A DNA stretch of 64,000 bases from Siphlonurus alternatus (lineage: Eukaryota > Arthropoda > Insecta > Ephemeroptera > Siphlonuridae). Positions 22,671 through 34,111 of the stretch are shown piece by piece; positions within the stretch are counted from its first letter, which is position 1, and each line of letters starts with the position of its first letter. The notes beneath the pieces were generated by a model that was not told the DNA's origin, did no database searches, and was given only the letters and a program-made list of their open reading frames with translations. The position numbers and the translations under genes were made by a program. Location of the stretch: the NCBI GenBank assembly GCA_949825025.1, contig OX463778.1, positions 7,269,142-7,333,141 of the forward strand, written 5' to 3'.

Positions 22671-23115
22671 TAGTTGAAAAATTACGTCTTCAACTCATCC
22701 TTTACACGTCTAAACCTGATTTTTTTACCTCCAAAACATATCTTGTTTCCTCTTCGCTCAAAGTGAGGATGAAATAGAGTCAATGGGGGACATTCACAGA
22801 GCACTTTAACCCCCAATTTAGCCCCGATTTTTAACCCTAGTGCCTAAACATGGTGCTAAGCTATGAGCTTAACATGGTTAGCCCCTGGTTTAGTACCATG
22901 TTTAGCACCAGGGTTAAGAATCGGGGCTAAAGTGGGGGTTAAAGTGCTTTGTGAATGTCCCTCAATATTTCTAACATTTTATGCTCGAGAAAAGAGGAAG
23001 AAAGACGTAATTTCGTCTTTTTTCTTCTTTTTGTTCCTACAAAATGGTGCAAAATAATAGGGAAATAGACGAGGAGAGAATTAGCGAACAATAGATGAAA
23101 TTTATTTCAATCTGG
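22671..23115 (-). mobile_element. Family A MITE, copy 9 (split by G1)
   Basis: Begins TAGTTGAAAAATTACGTC and ends TTTATTTCAATCTGG. The A body is continuous once 22785-22966 is removed. Confidence 0.75.
22785..22961. mobile_element. Family G palindrome, copy 1 (nested in A9)
   Basis: A 177-bp near-perfect palindrome with ends GGGGGACATTCACAGAGC and GCTTTGTGAATGTCCC. The inner arms are CTTTAACCCCCAATTTAGCC and the inverse. It is flanked by TCAAT on both sides (22780-22784, 22962-22966). It is closely related to the copy at 46809-46987. Confidence 0.8.
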
Positions 23116-23320
23116 TTTATAAAGCACTTCGTATTTTGTTAAATATTAAAATTTATTACATACTTCACACCCTCATTACTTATTATTAAGACATGGTGAT
23201 GCATAAGATATATAATATAATACATGACATACTGATTAAAGCCATCATAATGTGTGCAAATGACATCCTTCATCTACAAAGCAAATTTAGCCCTTCAAAA
23301 TCTGCATGGGAAGTCTTATA
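23116..23320. other. AT-rich spacer
   Basis: No feature recognised. Confidence 0.4.
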
Positions 23321-24342
23321 AAGAGCCCGGATTTCCAGTTTTTCAAAATAATTTTCTAGCGATGGATTCAGTAAAAATTTTTCACAAAATATCCTCAAAT
23401 TCCTCTAAAAAAAAGTACAGTTCTCATTCAGTTTCCAGTGTTACTCAGTTTTCTTAATATATTACCTCTACCGGGCTCTTTACTTAAAGGAGGGGAACCG
23501 CTTCAGCTTTTATAATTTTATAAATAATATAAAAAAAAATAAGTGTACTAAAAAAATTCAATTCCATACGCTGTCTATTTGTTCCGGCCATTTCGACGGT
23601 TTACGGTCAAAAAGAGCACCGCAGTGGAGCATATGTCGTTACACGGCGCATGTGCAGGACGCTAAAAACTGCTCTCCGTGCGAGATAGCTAGCGTTATGC
23701 ACATGCGCCGTGTAAAGGCATATGCCCCAAAATCTGCGGCACTCTTTTTGAACGTCAACCGTCGAACCGGTAGGGACAAATAGACGGCGTATGGTGACTA
23801 TTTATTTATATTTTTTTTTTGTACATTATTATATTATTTATAAAAATATAAAAGCTGAAGCAATTCCCCTTTTTTAACCATTTATGTGCTAAAAAAATAC
23901 AATAGTTATAAATTATAAATAATGCTTCTATTATATAAAAAAAAATCTGGCAAGATATTTTGATTAAGTACCGTTGTGTGCAGTGAAGAAAATTCGTGAA
24001 ACACCGTCAATGTGGTGTCAAGATGGAGGAGGGAAAAATAATAATGTAAAACACGTTATTTAATTTTCTACATTTTTATCGCGAAAAACTTGCTTTTGAT
24101 ATAGACAAAACTGCGTTTTGGTTTTACAAAAATTGAAAAAGTTTAAAAAAAAAATAGAAAAAATTTCAAAAATTGAAACGGTAAATCCCACTTTATAAAA
24201 TCAGTTTTTTTTTTCCAGTCTAAACTTTTTTGCATTTTTGGCAATGAAACTTCATGAGATGTGGACATTTGACTGAAGTCAGATTCAATCTATAGCATGT
24301 AAATATTTGCAAAACTGGTAAAACTGGAGATCCGGGCCCTAG
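23321..24342. mobile_element. Family J hAT-like element, copy 1 (split by D1)
   Basis: Ends AAGAGCCCGGATTTCCAGTT and AACTGGAGATCCGGGCCCTA. The arms are inverted and shared with J2 at 54601-55300. The element is continuous with J2 once D1 is removed. The right part carries GTGGACATTTGACTGAAGTC. No transposase frame is seen. hAT assignment rests on TIR form and on the 8-bp flank of J2. Confidence 0.65.
23488..23873. mobile_element. Family D TTAA palindrome, copy 1 (nested in J1)
   Basis: Ends AGGAGGGGAACCGCTTCAGC and GCTGAAGCAATTCCCCTTTT. TTAA lies on each side (23484-23487 and 23874-23877), whereas J2 has a single TTAA at the homologous site (CTCTTAACCATT). The inner arms include CATATGCCTTTACACGGCGC-like sequences and inverses. 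Non-autonomous; piggyBac-type target. Confidence 0.75.
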
Positions 24343-24553
24343 TTCTGCTGTCTTACAGCTCAAAGCATCTTCCCAAGTATTTTGACATAGACAAAGATGC
24401 ACATTGTTCTTGATGTACATCAAACGTTTATCCACTTTATAATTTCATCCACGCAGCCATAATATTGACGCTCGATTTTGTTTGTAGCTTTTTAGCGCTA
24501 CTGTAACGCTTATACCGTAAAGATTATATATTATCTTATAATTATATATCTCA
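24343..24553. other. AT-rich spacer
   Basis: No feature recognised. Confidence 0.3.
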
Positions 24554-24592
24554 GCCCGAGTTGAAATAAATTTAATCTTTCATTCTCTATTT

Positions 24593-24700
24593 ATTTTTAT
24601 TTTTTATTTTATTATATTTCCCTCATGAGTACATAAATAACAAGTCAGAGGCAGGAAATTCACAAACAGTCCAATAAGAACAAACCACTTCCCGATTAAG
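24593..24700 (-). mobile_element. Possible non-LTR retrotransposon 3' tail (W4)
   Basis: Inserted in A10. On the minus strand it reads ATGTACTCATGAGGGAAATA followed by an A/T-rich tail of AATAAAATAAAAAATAAA. That looks like the 3' end of a LINE with a simple A-rich tail. Too short to classify. Confidence 0.4.
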
Positions 24701-24848
24701 TTCTTTTCTCGTCTAATTCCCTCTTATTTTGCAAATTTTAGAGGAAAAAAGACTAGATAACGTATTTTTTTCCCTCTTCTTGAGCATAAAATGTTAGAAC
24801 AATTGTCTTTATTTCATCTTCACTTTGAGCGAAGAGGAAATAAGATTA

Positions 24849-26498
24849 CTGTCGTCGCCAAAAGTCGGGACACCTGGACTTTGCAATTTTACTGTGCACT
24901 ACAGAAAAATCGCAAAATTTAGAAAAAAATATTGCATTAAACCGGCAAGCCTCCTCTATAACTTAAAAAATATAACGGGCCGATTAATTGCAAAGCTAAT
25001 TTGTTATAATTAAGGAAGTGACGCAACCTACCCAAAAAAATGACTTTTTCACGAGATGCCCGTCTTTGCGCTCTTGTATAAAATAGAGTTATGCAGGTAG
25101 CGCTTTCATTTATTTTTATCCTAATAGCCAAATACTTCAAGATGTGATATCAATTTTTAATTTAAAAAAATTAATTATTCCCTAATTACAATTAAACCAA
25201 ACGCAAAATTAAACTCTAGTTTTGCAATTTTGAAGCTACACGCTCGAAAAAAATATCATTATACACAGAAAAAAAATCAAAAATTTTTGGTGGTTGCCGA
25301 TTTTTTATAATTTGTATATTAATCAATGTTTACATTTTAATTAAGAGCAGCGTTGCCAGGTTTCAGCTGCTGAATACGGAAATATAATGCCCGGCCGTGA
25401 CAGTAGCTTTGCTGTGTACAAAAAGCTTTTTATATGAGGGTCTCTTTGCCCGAGGCTGATCACTATTGTTTCAGCTAAGCCAGTTATATATCATTAAGAT
25501 GGAGAAACACGCAACTAAAGTTGATATGATTGTGTTTAAAATGAATTCAGCATCTATTTGAGTGTTTTAATCATATTTCTAGCTTAATTATTAGTGATTA
25601 TAATGAACTTTTAATTACTTACAAAAATCTCTTAATAAGCTCAAAAATGCAGCTAGAATTTTGATTAAAAAATATATATTATTCATATTTAATTTTAAAT
25701 TCAACCACTTCATCATCATGCACATTAAAGAGAGTTTCAATAAACAATCGAGATCATCGAACCATGATGCAATTTCAATTCTACCTGGAATGTTAAAATA
25801 ACAACCCTTCCTTCCTGCTGCTTGCTGGCTTGCTGCAAGACACAATACAGTAGAACACCGCCTTTGAAGAGAGAACGACCCTCATTGTTATTATCTTTTA
25901 TGGCCTGTCAATCAAATTTGCAATTTTTCTACTGAATAAGGCCACTCCAAGCAAAAGTTAGGATATGGCAACCCAGCAGATTCCTGAAAGATGGTAATTT
26001 CATCATTAATTTATGTAAAAAAAAAATTAAAAATTTATAAAAAATCGGCGACCACCAAAAATTTTTGATTTTTTTTTTTTTGTGTATAATTATATTTTTT
26101 TCGAGCTTGTAGCTTCAAAATTGCAAAACTAGAGTTTAATTTTGCGTTTGGTTTAATTGTAATTAGGGAATAATTAATTTTTTTAAATTAAAAATTGATA
26201 TCACATCTTGAAGTATTTGGCTATTAGGATAAAAATAAATGAAAGCGCTACCTGCATAACTCTATTTTATACAAGAGCGCAAAGACGGGCATCTCGTGAA
26301 AAAGTCATTTTTTTGGGTAGGTTGCGTCACTTCCTTAATTATAACAAATTAGCTTTGCAATTAATCGGCCCGTTATATTTTTAAGTTATAGAGGAGGCTT
26401 GCCGGTTTAATGCAATATTTTTTTCTAAATTTTGCGATTTTTCTGTAGTGCACAGTAAAATTGCAAAGTCCAGGTGTCCCGACTTTTGGCGACGACAG
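24849..26498. mobile_element. Element O: 1.65-kb element with long near-perfect TIRs
   Basis: Begins CTGTCGTCGCCAAAAGTCGG and ends CCGACTTTTGGCGACGACAG, flanked by TA (24847-24848, 26499-26500). TIRs are about 463 bp each (24849-25313 and 26036-26498) and look almost identical by eye. The inner TIR edge is ATCAAAAATTTTTGGTGG. The roughly 720-bp interior has no transposase frame. TA duplication points to an IS630/Tc1/mariner-type enzyme acting in trans. Frames such as 24937-25140 lie in the TIR. Confidence 0.85.
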
Positions 26499-26649
26499 TA
26501 GGTTTAGACGTGTAAAGGATGAGTTGAAGACGTAATTTTTCAACTATTAGCGTATATTCATTAATTCTGCAATGTCATGTCATGTGAAAGTCAGCTGGAG
26601 GGGATTACTGACAAGTTTGAATGCAGTATAAGGTCGTGGATCAGATTAT

Positions 26650-27010
26650 ACAGTTATATCAGTTTAAAATTCCCACCGAAAGTCACCAAAAAATGCCCTA
26701 TTTCAAATCTAAAATCATAACGATAATACTAGTTTAACTTGGTGACGTAATTCCAAGGTTAATTATGAAAAGGAAGGGCAAGTTTTCAGGATTCCATCTA
26801 CTTCCGGTTGGAACGAAGACAAGTCCGAGTGTAGAAACAAGCACCTGTGCACCGTCCTGGTTGTGAAGATCGTGTTTTTGCGAGGACCGGTTTAGTGAGA
26901 CCGGCTCCTCTCGAGGCATTCCTAGGACGTCTACAGTCGGAGGAATTGAGGCTGTCACCGGAAATAGCCGGAAGTGGGAAGTGTGTGTTCTGAACCCTCT
27001 CAAATTTAAT
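26650..27010. mobile_element. Family F-like element, copy 5, with GC-richer core
   Basis: Starts TACAGTTATATCAGTTTAAA with CCCACCGAAAGTCACC. It has TCTACTTCCGGTTGGAACG and, towards the right, CACCGGAAATAGCCGGAAGTG. The right end is not clear. The core (about 26810-26940) is GC-rich and holds an 89-codon minus-strand frame (26734-27003) with no recognisable domain; it is more likely part of an element than a gene. Confidence 0.4.
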
Positions 27011-28257
27011 ATATAAAAGGTGTATTTTTATATTTTTTCATATTGCAGAGGTACTGTACAAGTCTATATAATAAAAATTGCTGTTGTGACTTGAATTTGA
27101 CTTGGTATTCATAGTTTCCTTTCTTCTTACTACACTTTCACAATTCAGTAAATTGTTTCGGAAGTACCCTCTTTGTCTTTTAGATTAAAATATTTTCGCT
27201 TTATTATAAAACTAATAACATCTCTGTTATCAATGAATGAATAAATAAGTTTAATTACATAAGAAAATCTTGAAATTTAGAGACGTCAATTTAGCAATTT
27301 TAGCACCATGGATGAACTGAAATTAATGAGAATATAATGAGTATTTATGAAAATATTAAAAAAAAAAAAAAAAAAATGCATTCATGTATGTATACTATTA
27401 TTTATTTTGATAAATTGAAATTAATGTTGTTGTTTTTTTCAAAGCTGGACATATTTTGAAACAACAAAGGTTGAATTCAAATAGAATATAATCATTACTT
27501 CATTGGCTGTATATTTACATTCTAAATGTTTTGTTAGTTCACCCCTTTTGTTATGTTCTATATTATGCAATATGTATTTGCGTGAAACAAAACAAAATAA
27601 AATTTATATTCATTTTATAACAAGTACAGTGTATAAATAACCACGCCTGCTTATTAAAAACATCCTTTGTTTTCTATTTTTGCATTTTTGTGTTGTCTCC
27701 GTAGGTGTAACCTTCATTTTCATGATTTCATCTTTTATTTTTAAATATAACTCAATATTTTAAACATCAACTTTTTTTTTAAATCTTTCCTTATTAAGAT
27801 CATTTCCATAATAAAATATATTTATAATTAAATACATGTTAATTACTTATTATAAATTTCTATAAGACGATATTTATTTCTAAACGATCTTTTGTTTTAT
27901 TTTTACGATTTTTAAAAGTCTTTGAAATTGATTTTCTAGTTTCCATTATTTTTTTTTTATTTTATGGTTTCACAGTCAAGAAAGCTAATTAATTGTGAAT
28001 AATACAATACATTATTAATAGCCTTTATATTTATAGGTTTTGAGGTAAAAATATCAGATTTCAATCTTATTGTTGTGCCTGTCTTTTACGTTAGCTCTTG
28101 AGTATAATAGCGTTGTCTTCTGAATTTCAGAAGTTATACGACATTTAATACACTTCGGAACGCTACGAGCGTTACCCCTAGACTTGCAGGCTATTGAAGG
28201 TGTCAAATTTTGAGGGATGACTTGACGTTCCTAAAAATAAAATGGACGACCTGCATG
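27011..28257. other. AT-rich spacer
   Basis: Long AT-rich DNA with an A run near 27358-27377. No gene or shared repeat recognised. Confidence 0.45.
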
Positions 28258-28555
28258 ACATTTTTTATTGCATAATTGGATATATAGAGGACCTAATAGA
28301 GTTACGCATCAATGTAATTTATTTTAAGATTTTCTCCTAAATGCTTCAAAATCGATAGAAAAGACGCTGTGACGTCGTAGTCATGTGACGTTTGCTCTAT
28401 GCTTGCGTGTTAAATATTCCATGACTGTGACGTCACAGCATTTTTGAAGTACGATTTTAAAGATTTTAGAGGGTTCAAAAAAATATGAAAAAATTGACAA
28501 TATATAACTTGAGGTATTCTATCAAAATTTTTAATAAAAAAGGTTATGAAAGGTT
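28258..28555. mobile_element. Family I foldback element, copy 3
   Basis: Inner arms GACGCTGTGACGTCGTAG and CTGTGACGTCACAGC are separated by CTTGCGTGTTAAATATT. The outer arms are GGACCTAATAGAGTTAC-like and TAACTTGAGGTATTC. It shares the core with the copies at 13.2 and 18.7 kb. Confidence 0.6.
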
Positions 28556-28655
28556 TTCTATTGGTAACAATTGTTTGCAGTCTTATACAGGACTAGTCAT
28601 ACAGATTATAGAAAAGAATGAATTAGGTACCTTTAAAATATTGAACTGCTCCCTA

Positions 28656-28922
28656 TAGTTGAAAAATTACGTCTTCAAATCATCCTTTACACGTCTGAAC
28701 CTAATCTTTTTATCTCTAAAACGCATATTAAATTTCTTTTTCGCTCAAAGTGAGGATGAAATAAAGACAATATTTATAATGATTCTAACATTTTATGCTG
28801 AAGAGGAGGGAAATAGACTTAATTTCGACTTTTGTCCTGAAAAATGGTGCAAAATGAGAGAACAAAAGACGAGGGGAGAGCTTAATAGCGAAGAAAAGTT
28901 TAAATTTATTTCACAACTCAGC
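28656..28922 (-). mobile_element. Family A MITE, copy 11
   Basis: Begins TAGTTGAAAAATTACGTC and ends TTATTTCACAACTCAGC. A 100-codon frame (28659-28961) is an artefact: a similar peptide start appears in the other A copy at 40479-40865. Confidence 0.7.
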
Positions 28923-29358
28923 CTTATTATTAAAAGGTACCTGCATGGCATCATTCTTTAACAAAAGGAGAAGATCAGACTAAAAAAAAAATACTTTTTT
29001 AATATTTCAGACAAATTCAAAGCTCCAATAATCTAAGATCGTTACTCCATTTTGGTCCCCAGCCACATAACCGTCGTACGAGAGCCAAAGTTTACGGCCA
29101 ATTCCCTCCTTTACCGTGTTTACCACAACACATTGTCTGAACTATAAAGTGGGCGTGGCCAAGCACGTGGCTGTCTCTTACGCAGCATCACAAAGGAACG
29201 CAAGGTGTGAAATCTGAGATGGAACATCGTAAATTGTTGACAAAATTGTGCGATGATTATACATGCAAATGTGGAGACTATATATAAAGGTTTTACGTAG
29301 ATTGTTTTAGTCAACAGAACGTAAACTAACAAGATTAAGGCTCCTTTCTTTATATATA
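28923..29358. other. Spacer without recognised gene
   Basis: Moderately AT-rich. It holds GGCCAAGCACGTGGCTG near 29155. The 130-codon minus-strand frame at 29120-29512 runs into F6 and shows no known domain. Confidence 0.4.
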
Positions 29359-29543
29359 CAGTTTCACAAAATGAAAGATTACCACCGGAAGTAACCGGTA
29401 GTGGAAGAATTTTGACTAATGAGAACTTCAAAACCTTGAAAATAAGTTGAAATTCATAATTTGAACCTTTTTCATGTTCAAAATTGAACCAGAATATCCA
29501 GAAATTTCGCACTTCCTGTTGATTTTTTACACTTATTGAACCA
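29359..29543. mobile_element. Family F MITE, copy 6
   Basis: Ends CAGTTTCACAAAATGAAA and TATTGAACCA with TA-rich flanks. It carries CACCGGAAGTAACCGGTAGTG and CGCACTTCCTGTTG. Diverged. Confidence 0.55.
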
Positions 29544-29591
29544 TATAATCTACTCTCTTTATAATAATATATTATGAATAAAATTTACGTA

Positions 29592-29596
<5 letters not shown>

Positions 29597-29688
<92 letters not shown>

Positions 29689-29692
29689 TTTT
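29597..29692. repeat. (AT)n microsatellite with T run
   Basis: About 75 bases of AT dinucleotide followed by about 20 T. Confidence 0.95.
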
Positions 29693-30001
29693 TCACTGAT
29701 GACATTTTTTTTAAAATAAGATATTTTCGTTTTAGATTAAGATTTTTGGAGTATTTCCAATAGAAGTGATCATGTCATCACAATTTCGTTAAGTGGATAA
29801 TACCCCTCGTCATACGAGTTGGCTCACTACACAAATTTAATCTAACAATTGTAAGCCTCTATATATACTTGCGAATAGATTAGAGCTATAAATAGATTCT
29901 ATTTCCTGGATCATCGTATAAGAAAAACACTTTCGATTAATTGAATTTCATTTTACTGTCTGCAAATTTAATATTTAATTTAAAGTTTTTTTAAGTTTTT
30001 A

Positions 30002-30121
30002 ATAGTCGTGAGCTCGATCCCAGGTATGCACCTCTAAGTTATATCTATATGATAATAGCTGACCATCTCATCCTAGTGATTGATGAGATGGAATCCTCCA
30101 ATAAATTACCGACCATCATGA
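30002..30121 (+). mobile_element. tRNA-derived SINE, 5' part (T2, split by element N)
   Basis: Contains B-box-like GTCGTGAGCTCGATCCCAGG and then TTGATGAGATGGAATCC and TACCGACCATCATGA. It resumes at 33788 with TGACTGAGATTTCCATGG. The same order is intact in the SINE at 36192-36565. A-box half degraded. Confidence 0.6.
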
Positions 30122-31600
30122 TAGTCCAGTAAAATTAAGTTTTGACCCGGAAAAAATTATTAAAGTTTTGAAACTTTCAGGGTCGATGTAGACTAATGTT
30201 CTAGATCACATACTCAAAATCCCCCAAAATCCCCCTGGGGCATTTCCGGTTACCCTTAAAAAATGGCGACCAAAAAGCACTTTTTTAAAAAATTCGTAAT
30301 TAAATCCCTAATTAAGCTAGGTTAAAAATTTTAGCAGATAATTAAAGCCAAAAGTTGACATTAACAGGAAAATTAAAAACATTTTAAAATTTAGAAGTTA
30401 ATCGGTGTTTAATCGGTGATTAAGTAAAATTTTATCCAACGCTCGCAGATAGATTGTAAAAAAAAGAATAGAAATAATTTTTTTATGAAAAAAAGCTTCA
30501 AGTAAAAAACGTAGCTAATGTTTTCTAGTTTTTGTAACTGTCATTAACTTTAATTCACGTTTATATTTAACGGAGATATGAGCAGATCAAGAAGAGCGCG
30601 CGTAGTCGCTCGGACGTTCAAACGGCAGTACAGCCGCCCGCTATGCATGCATTTCGGCTTGCGCGCTCTCTTGTCGCTTGCTTTACTTATGTCGTGCAAA
30701 TATTATATGAAGTATGGGGGTAGTAAAACCCAATTTACCCCCTTCTCCACCCCGAAAAATAAACATCCCTGTACGAGGAATGCTATATTTTGAATTTTGT
30801 TTATTTAAGAATAAAACAAATTAACACTTTAAAAGCAATTGCATCATGCATTAATGTTGAAATTTTTCTATTTTTATTGCCTCATAATAATTTATTAAAA
30901 TGCTTTTTGAAATGTAACAATAGGTCGGTTCGTAAATGCAGAATCGATTCATGAATCAATAATGAAATTAGAAATTATTGATGGAGTTAACATTTTCTAC
31001 CGAGGGAACATAATTATGGTTCCTCTATATAATGTTTTTTTATTGTGTATTTACGAACAGACCTAGAAAAAAAAATGTACGATATAATAACATATAGGTG
31101 CCATGATAATGCATTTGATGTAATTAGATTTAATGAAAAAATAAAATATCACAATAAAATATAGTTATTGAGAGTCCAAAATGAAGAGAAACATTGCAAT
31201 TTTAATTGCCAGGGAAAATTGTTCTTAAGGTTTTGTTAATGTATATAAATATAAAGGGGTCAAAATTGTCAAGCTGAGCATTCAACAGATTTTTATTCTA
31301 TATATAGAAGAAGTGTCATACACGATACACTCATAGTTCTTAATTGACAACTATATCAATCCAATTATACATTATACGATTATATAAAGTGTTAAAATTA
31401 AAAAAGAACTAAAAATGTGGTTATCATAATATGATAACATATTATGTCTCTGGTGGCAATGGGGATCGACTGTTATATTAATATATACTGCACTTCACAG
31501 GAGGTGTTGTAGGTAGTGATAGTAGTGTACTCCCGGACACAGTGAACATTAATTATACCTACTGATGGGGGGCAATGCCACGCAGCCTATGAAAAATTAT

Positions 31601-31738
31601 TAAAGCCTGTATTACACCATATAATTTTTCCTTGCAAGAAAATTTCAACTCCATACAAACAAATGGAGTTGAAGCTTTCTTGTAAGGAAAATTTGGATAC
31701 AATAAGTAGAAAAATTGTATCGTGTAATACCGACTTAA
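31601..31738. mobile_element. Family H palindrome, copy 1
   Basis: Ends TAAAGCCTGTATTACACC and TCGTGTAATACCGACTTA. The inner arms are TTTTTCCTTGCAAGAAAATT and the inverse, with a short loop around CCATACAAACAAATGG. Confidence 0.7.
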
Positions 31739-32046
31739 GCTAGAACGATTTTGGGAAAGCAAACTAGGTGCTCTTCTTAACCCTTCCAAAATTGCAAATC
31801 GCATCTCTTTCAGCTGCATCTCCAGCAAATAAGATTGTGGGTTAAATATCAAATATCATGCTGTCCCATAGGCCACATCTCACACGATTACGGAATAAGT
31901 AACACTTTATTATTACTATACATTAACTGTTGAGAACCTGTGATAACTTTTCCGAGAAATGCATGCAATCCATATATGTAAGCGTATTACTGTATGTAAA
32001 ATAAAATTGACTTATCAAAGTTAAATAAATAATATCATTTATTAAA

Positions 32047-32205
32047 TGAATATTATACGATACAATTTTTCTGAATATTGCATACAATTTTTCCTTACAA
32101 GAAAACTTGAACTCCATTTGTTTGTATGGAGATGAAATTTTCTTGTAAGGAAAAATTGTATTAAATAGTTAGAAAAATTATTGTATCGTGTAATACCGGC
32201 TTAAT
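32047..32205. mobile_element. Family H palindrome, copy 2
   Basis: Ends ATTATACGATACAATTTTTC and TTGTATCGTGTAATACCGGC. The inner arms are TTCCTTACAAGAAAACTTG and the inverse around CCATTTGTTTGTATGG. Confidence 0.7.
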
Positions 32206-32696
32206 ACAGGCCTTAAACTTTTAATTATACTCGCATTCAATTAAATTTAGAGTATAAAAATTGATACATAAAATATTTGTTTTACATTATTTTACATTAA
32301 TAATTTACGTGATTAACTGATTATATAAGAGCCAAACACCTAATATTTAAATTAATTTTACAAGAAATGTACCATATTTATTTTATATTATTATTGTACT
32401 GTATATCCCCATTCATCAATCAAAATGTTATTTCACTAAACGTTACATTGCAAATTATTTCACTATAAAATGGTATGCATTATTTAGTTGAGAACAATGT
32501 ATTGAAATTAAATTTTCAAGACAATTTTATTAAATAATATACATATATTATACATACGCATTTGACGCAAAATTCTCATATGGTACGATAATATAACATT
32601 TATTAATAATTATATTAATTATTCAAGTAAAAATTTCCGTTCTATAACAGCCCATGTGGCAAATGAAAAAGATTTAAAAGATTGATGAGCAGTTCA
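32206..32696. other. AT-rich interior of element N
   Basis: No coding region or shared repeat. Confidence 0.4.
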
Positions 32697-33047
32697 CTCA
32701 TTAAAAACAAAAACTAAAAAGTTTACGTTTCGCGGAGTCTTCAAGAGCGGGGATTGCCCCGGCCATGCATTCTATCCCAGCCCTTGCCTACGACTGAGGG
32801 AAACGTGGAAACCTCAACTAAAATAAGATGCTTTGTCAATGGACTGTAAGTACAATGGTAAAAGGTAAAAAGCCATGCAGGGGAACCACATGGTGGGTGA
32901 AAAACAGCAATGATTTACCCCAGGGTGAGAAACGTTACTTCTATTGAAAATGCAATGATCACCAATCCAACTAGTAACCACGCTCAGCGTTGCTTGACTT
33001 CGGTGATCTGACGAGATCCGGTCAAACGCACTACGCCATACCTTCCA
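32697..33047 (-). mobile_element. 5S-derived SINE, copy 5 (inside element N)
   Basis: On the minus strand the head has TCGTCAGATCACCGAAGTC, AAGCAACGCTGAGCGTGGTTA and GGATTGGTGATC. This is the clearest 5S rRNA match (A-box and intermediate element). The body has TTTCCACGTTTCCCTCAGTC and the 3' end is CCGCGAAACGTAAAC (first tail subtype). The 78-codon frame here is an artefact. Confidence 0.75.
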
Positions 33048-33787
33048 CAAAAATTATAAATTTAATGTTTTACAAAATGCCATAACATGGCATTCATTAT
33101 CTATAATATAGATATCATAATCTTAATTCACATTATGCAGATTTCGGGGGGGGGAAGGGGGTAAATTGGGTTTTACTACCCCATACTTCATATAATATTT
33201 GCACGACATAAGTAAAGCCGGCGACAAGAGAGCGCGCAAGCCGAAATGCATGCATAACGGGCGGCTGTATTGTCGTTTGAACGTCCGAGCGACTACGCGC
33301 GCTCTTCTTGATCCGCTCATAACTCCGTTAAATATAAACGTAAATTAAAGTTGATGACAGTTACGAAAACTATAAAACATAAGCTACGTTTTTTACTTGA
33401 AGCTTTTTTTCATAAAAAAATTATTTCTATTCTTTTTTTTACAATCTATCTGCGAGCGTTGGATAAAAATTTACTTAATCACCGATTAAACACCGATTAA
33501 CTTCTAAATTTTAAAATGTTTTTAATTTTCCTGTTAATGTCAACTCTTGGCTTTAATTATCTGCTAAAATTTTTAACCTAGCTTAATTAGGGATTTAATT
33601 ACGAATTTTTTTAAAAAGTGCTTTTTGGTCGCCATTTTTTAAGGGTAACCGGAAATGCCCCAGGGGGATTTTGGGGGATTTTGAGTATGTGATCTAGAAC
33701 ATTAGTCTACATCGACCCTGAAAGTTTCAAAACTTTAATAATTATTTCCGGGTCAACATAGGATTTTAACTTAGTTTTACTGGACTA

Positions 33788-33846
33788 TGACTGAGATTTC
33801 CATGGTTCCCTCAGTCACGGCATAAACGAAGACAGACCCCCACCCC
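33788..33846 (+). mobile_element. tRNA-derived SINE, 3' part (T2)
   Basis: Continuation of the SINE split by N: TGACTGAGATTTCCATGGTT and CCCTCAGTCACGGC. It ends at family A copy 12. Confidence 0.6.
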
Positions 33847-34111
33847 CTAGTTGAAAAATCAGGTCTTCAACTCATCCTTTACACGTCTAAACCTAATCTT
33901 TTTACCTCTAAAACACATCTTATTTCCTTCTCGCTTAAAGTGAGGATGAAATGAAGACAATATTTCTAGCAATTTATGCTTAAAAAGAGGAAAGAAGGCA
34001 TAATCTCGTATTTTTTCCTTTTTTTTTCTCTAAAATGGTGCAAAATAGAAGCAACTTTGTTAAGAAGAGAGCTTAATAGAGAATAAAAGATGAAATTTAT
34101 TTCACCTCGGG
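33847..34111 (-). mobile_element. Family A MITE, copy 12
   Basis: Begins TAGTTGAAAAATCAGGTC and ends TTTCACCTCGGG; near consensus length. Confidence 0.75.

Larger units (their letters stand above)
24554..26547 (+). mobile_element. Family A MITE, copy 10 (split by W4 and O)
   Basis: The A sequence can be read at 24554-24592 (CCCGAGTTGAAATAAATTT), 24700-24848 (TTTTCTCGTCTAATTCC to GAAATAAGATTA) and 26499-26547 (TAGGTTTAGACGTG to TTTTTCAACTA). A 21-bp deletion between two AGAT words in the A body accompanies the O insertion site. Confidence 0.75.
30122..33787. mobile_element. Element N: 3.67-kb element with ~650-bp TIRs
   Basis: Begins TAGTCCAGTAAAATTAAG and ends TTAGTTTTACTGGACTA. It is flanked by TGA (30119-30121 and 33788-33790); collapsing one TGA restores the SINE order. 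The arms run about 30122-30764 and 33140-33787 and are highly similar. They contain GGGGGATTTTGGGGGATTTT-type runs and GCGCGCGTAGTCGCTCGGAC (left). The interior holds H1, H2 and a 5S-SINE but no transposase. Frames at 30578-30793 (+) and 33123-33320 (-) encode near-identical Arg-rich peptides because they are the two TIR images. The 3-bp duplication does not identify a superfamily. Confidence 0.8.

Noticed and set aside
29120..29512. 130-codon minus-strand frame as a membrane protein gene
   Set aside because: It overlaps family F copy 6, has no recognisable domain, and its hydrophobicity is what AT-rich DNA yields by chance.
30578..33320. Two near-identical Arg-rich peptides on opposite strands, suggesting a gene pair
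   Set aside because: They are the two mirror images of the element N terminal inverted repeats; no start context, domain or third copy outside the arms.
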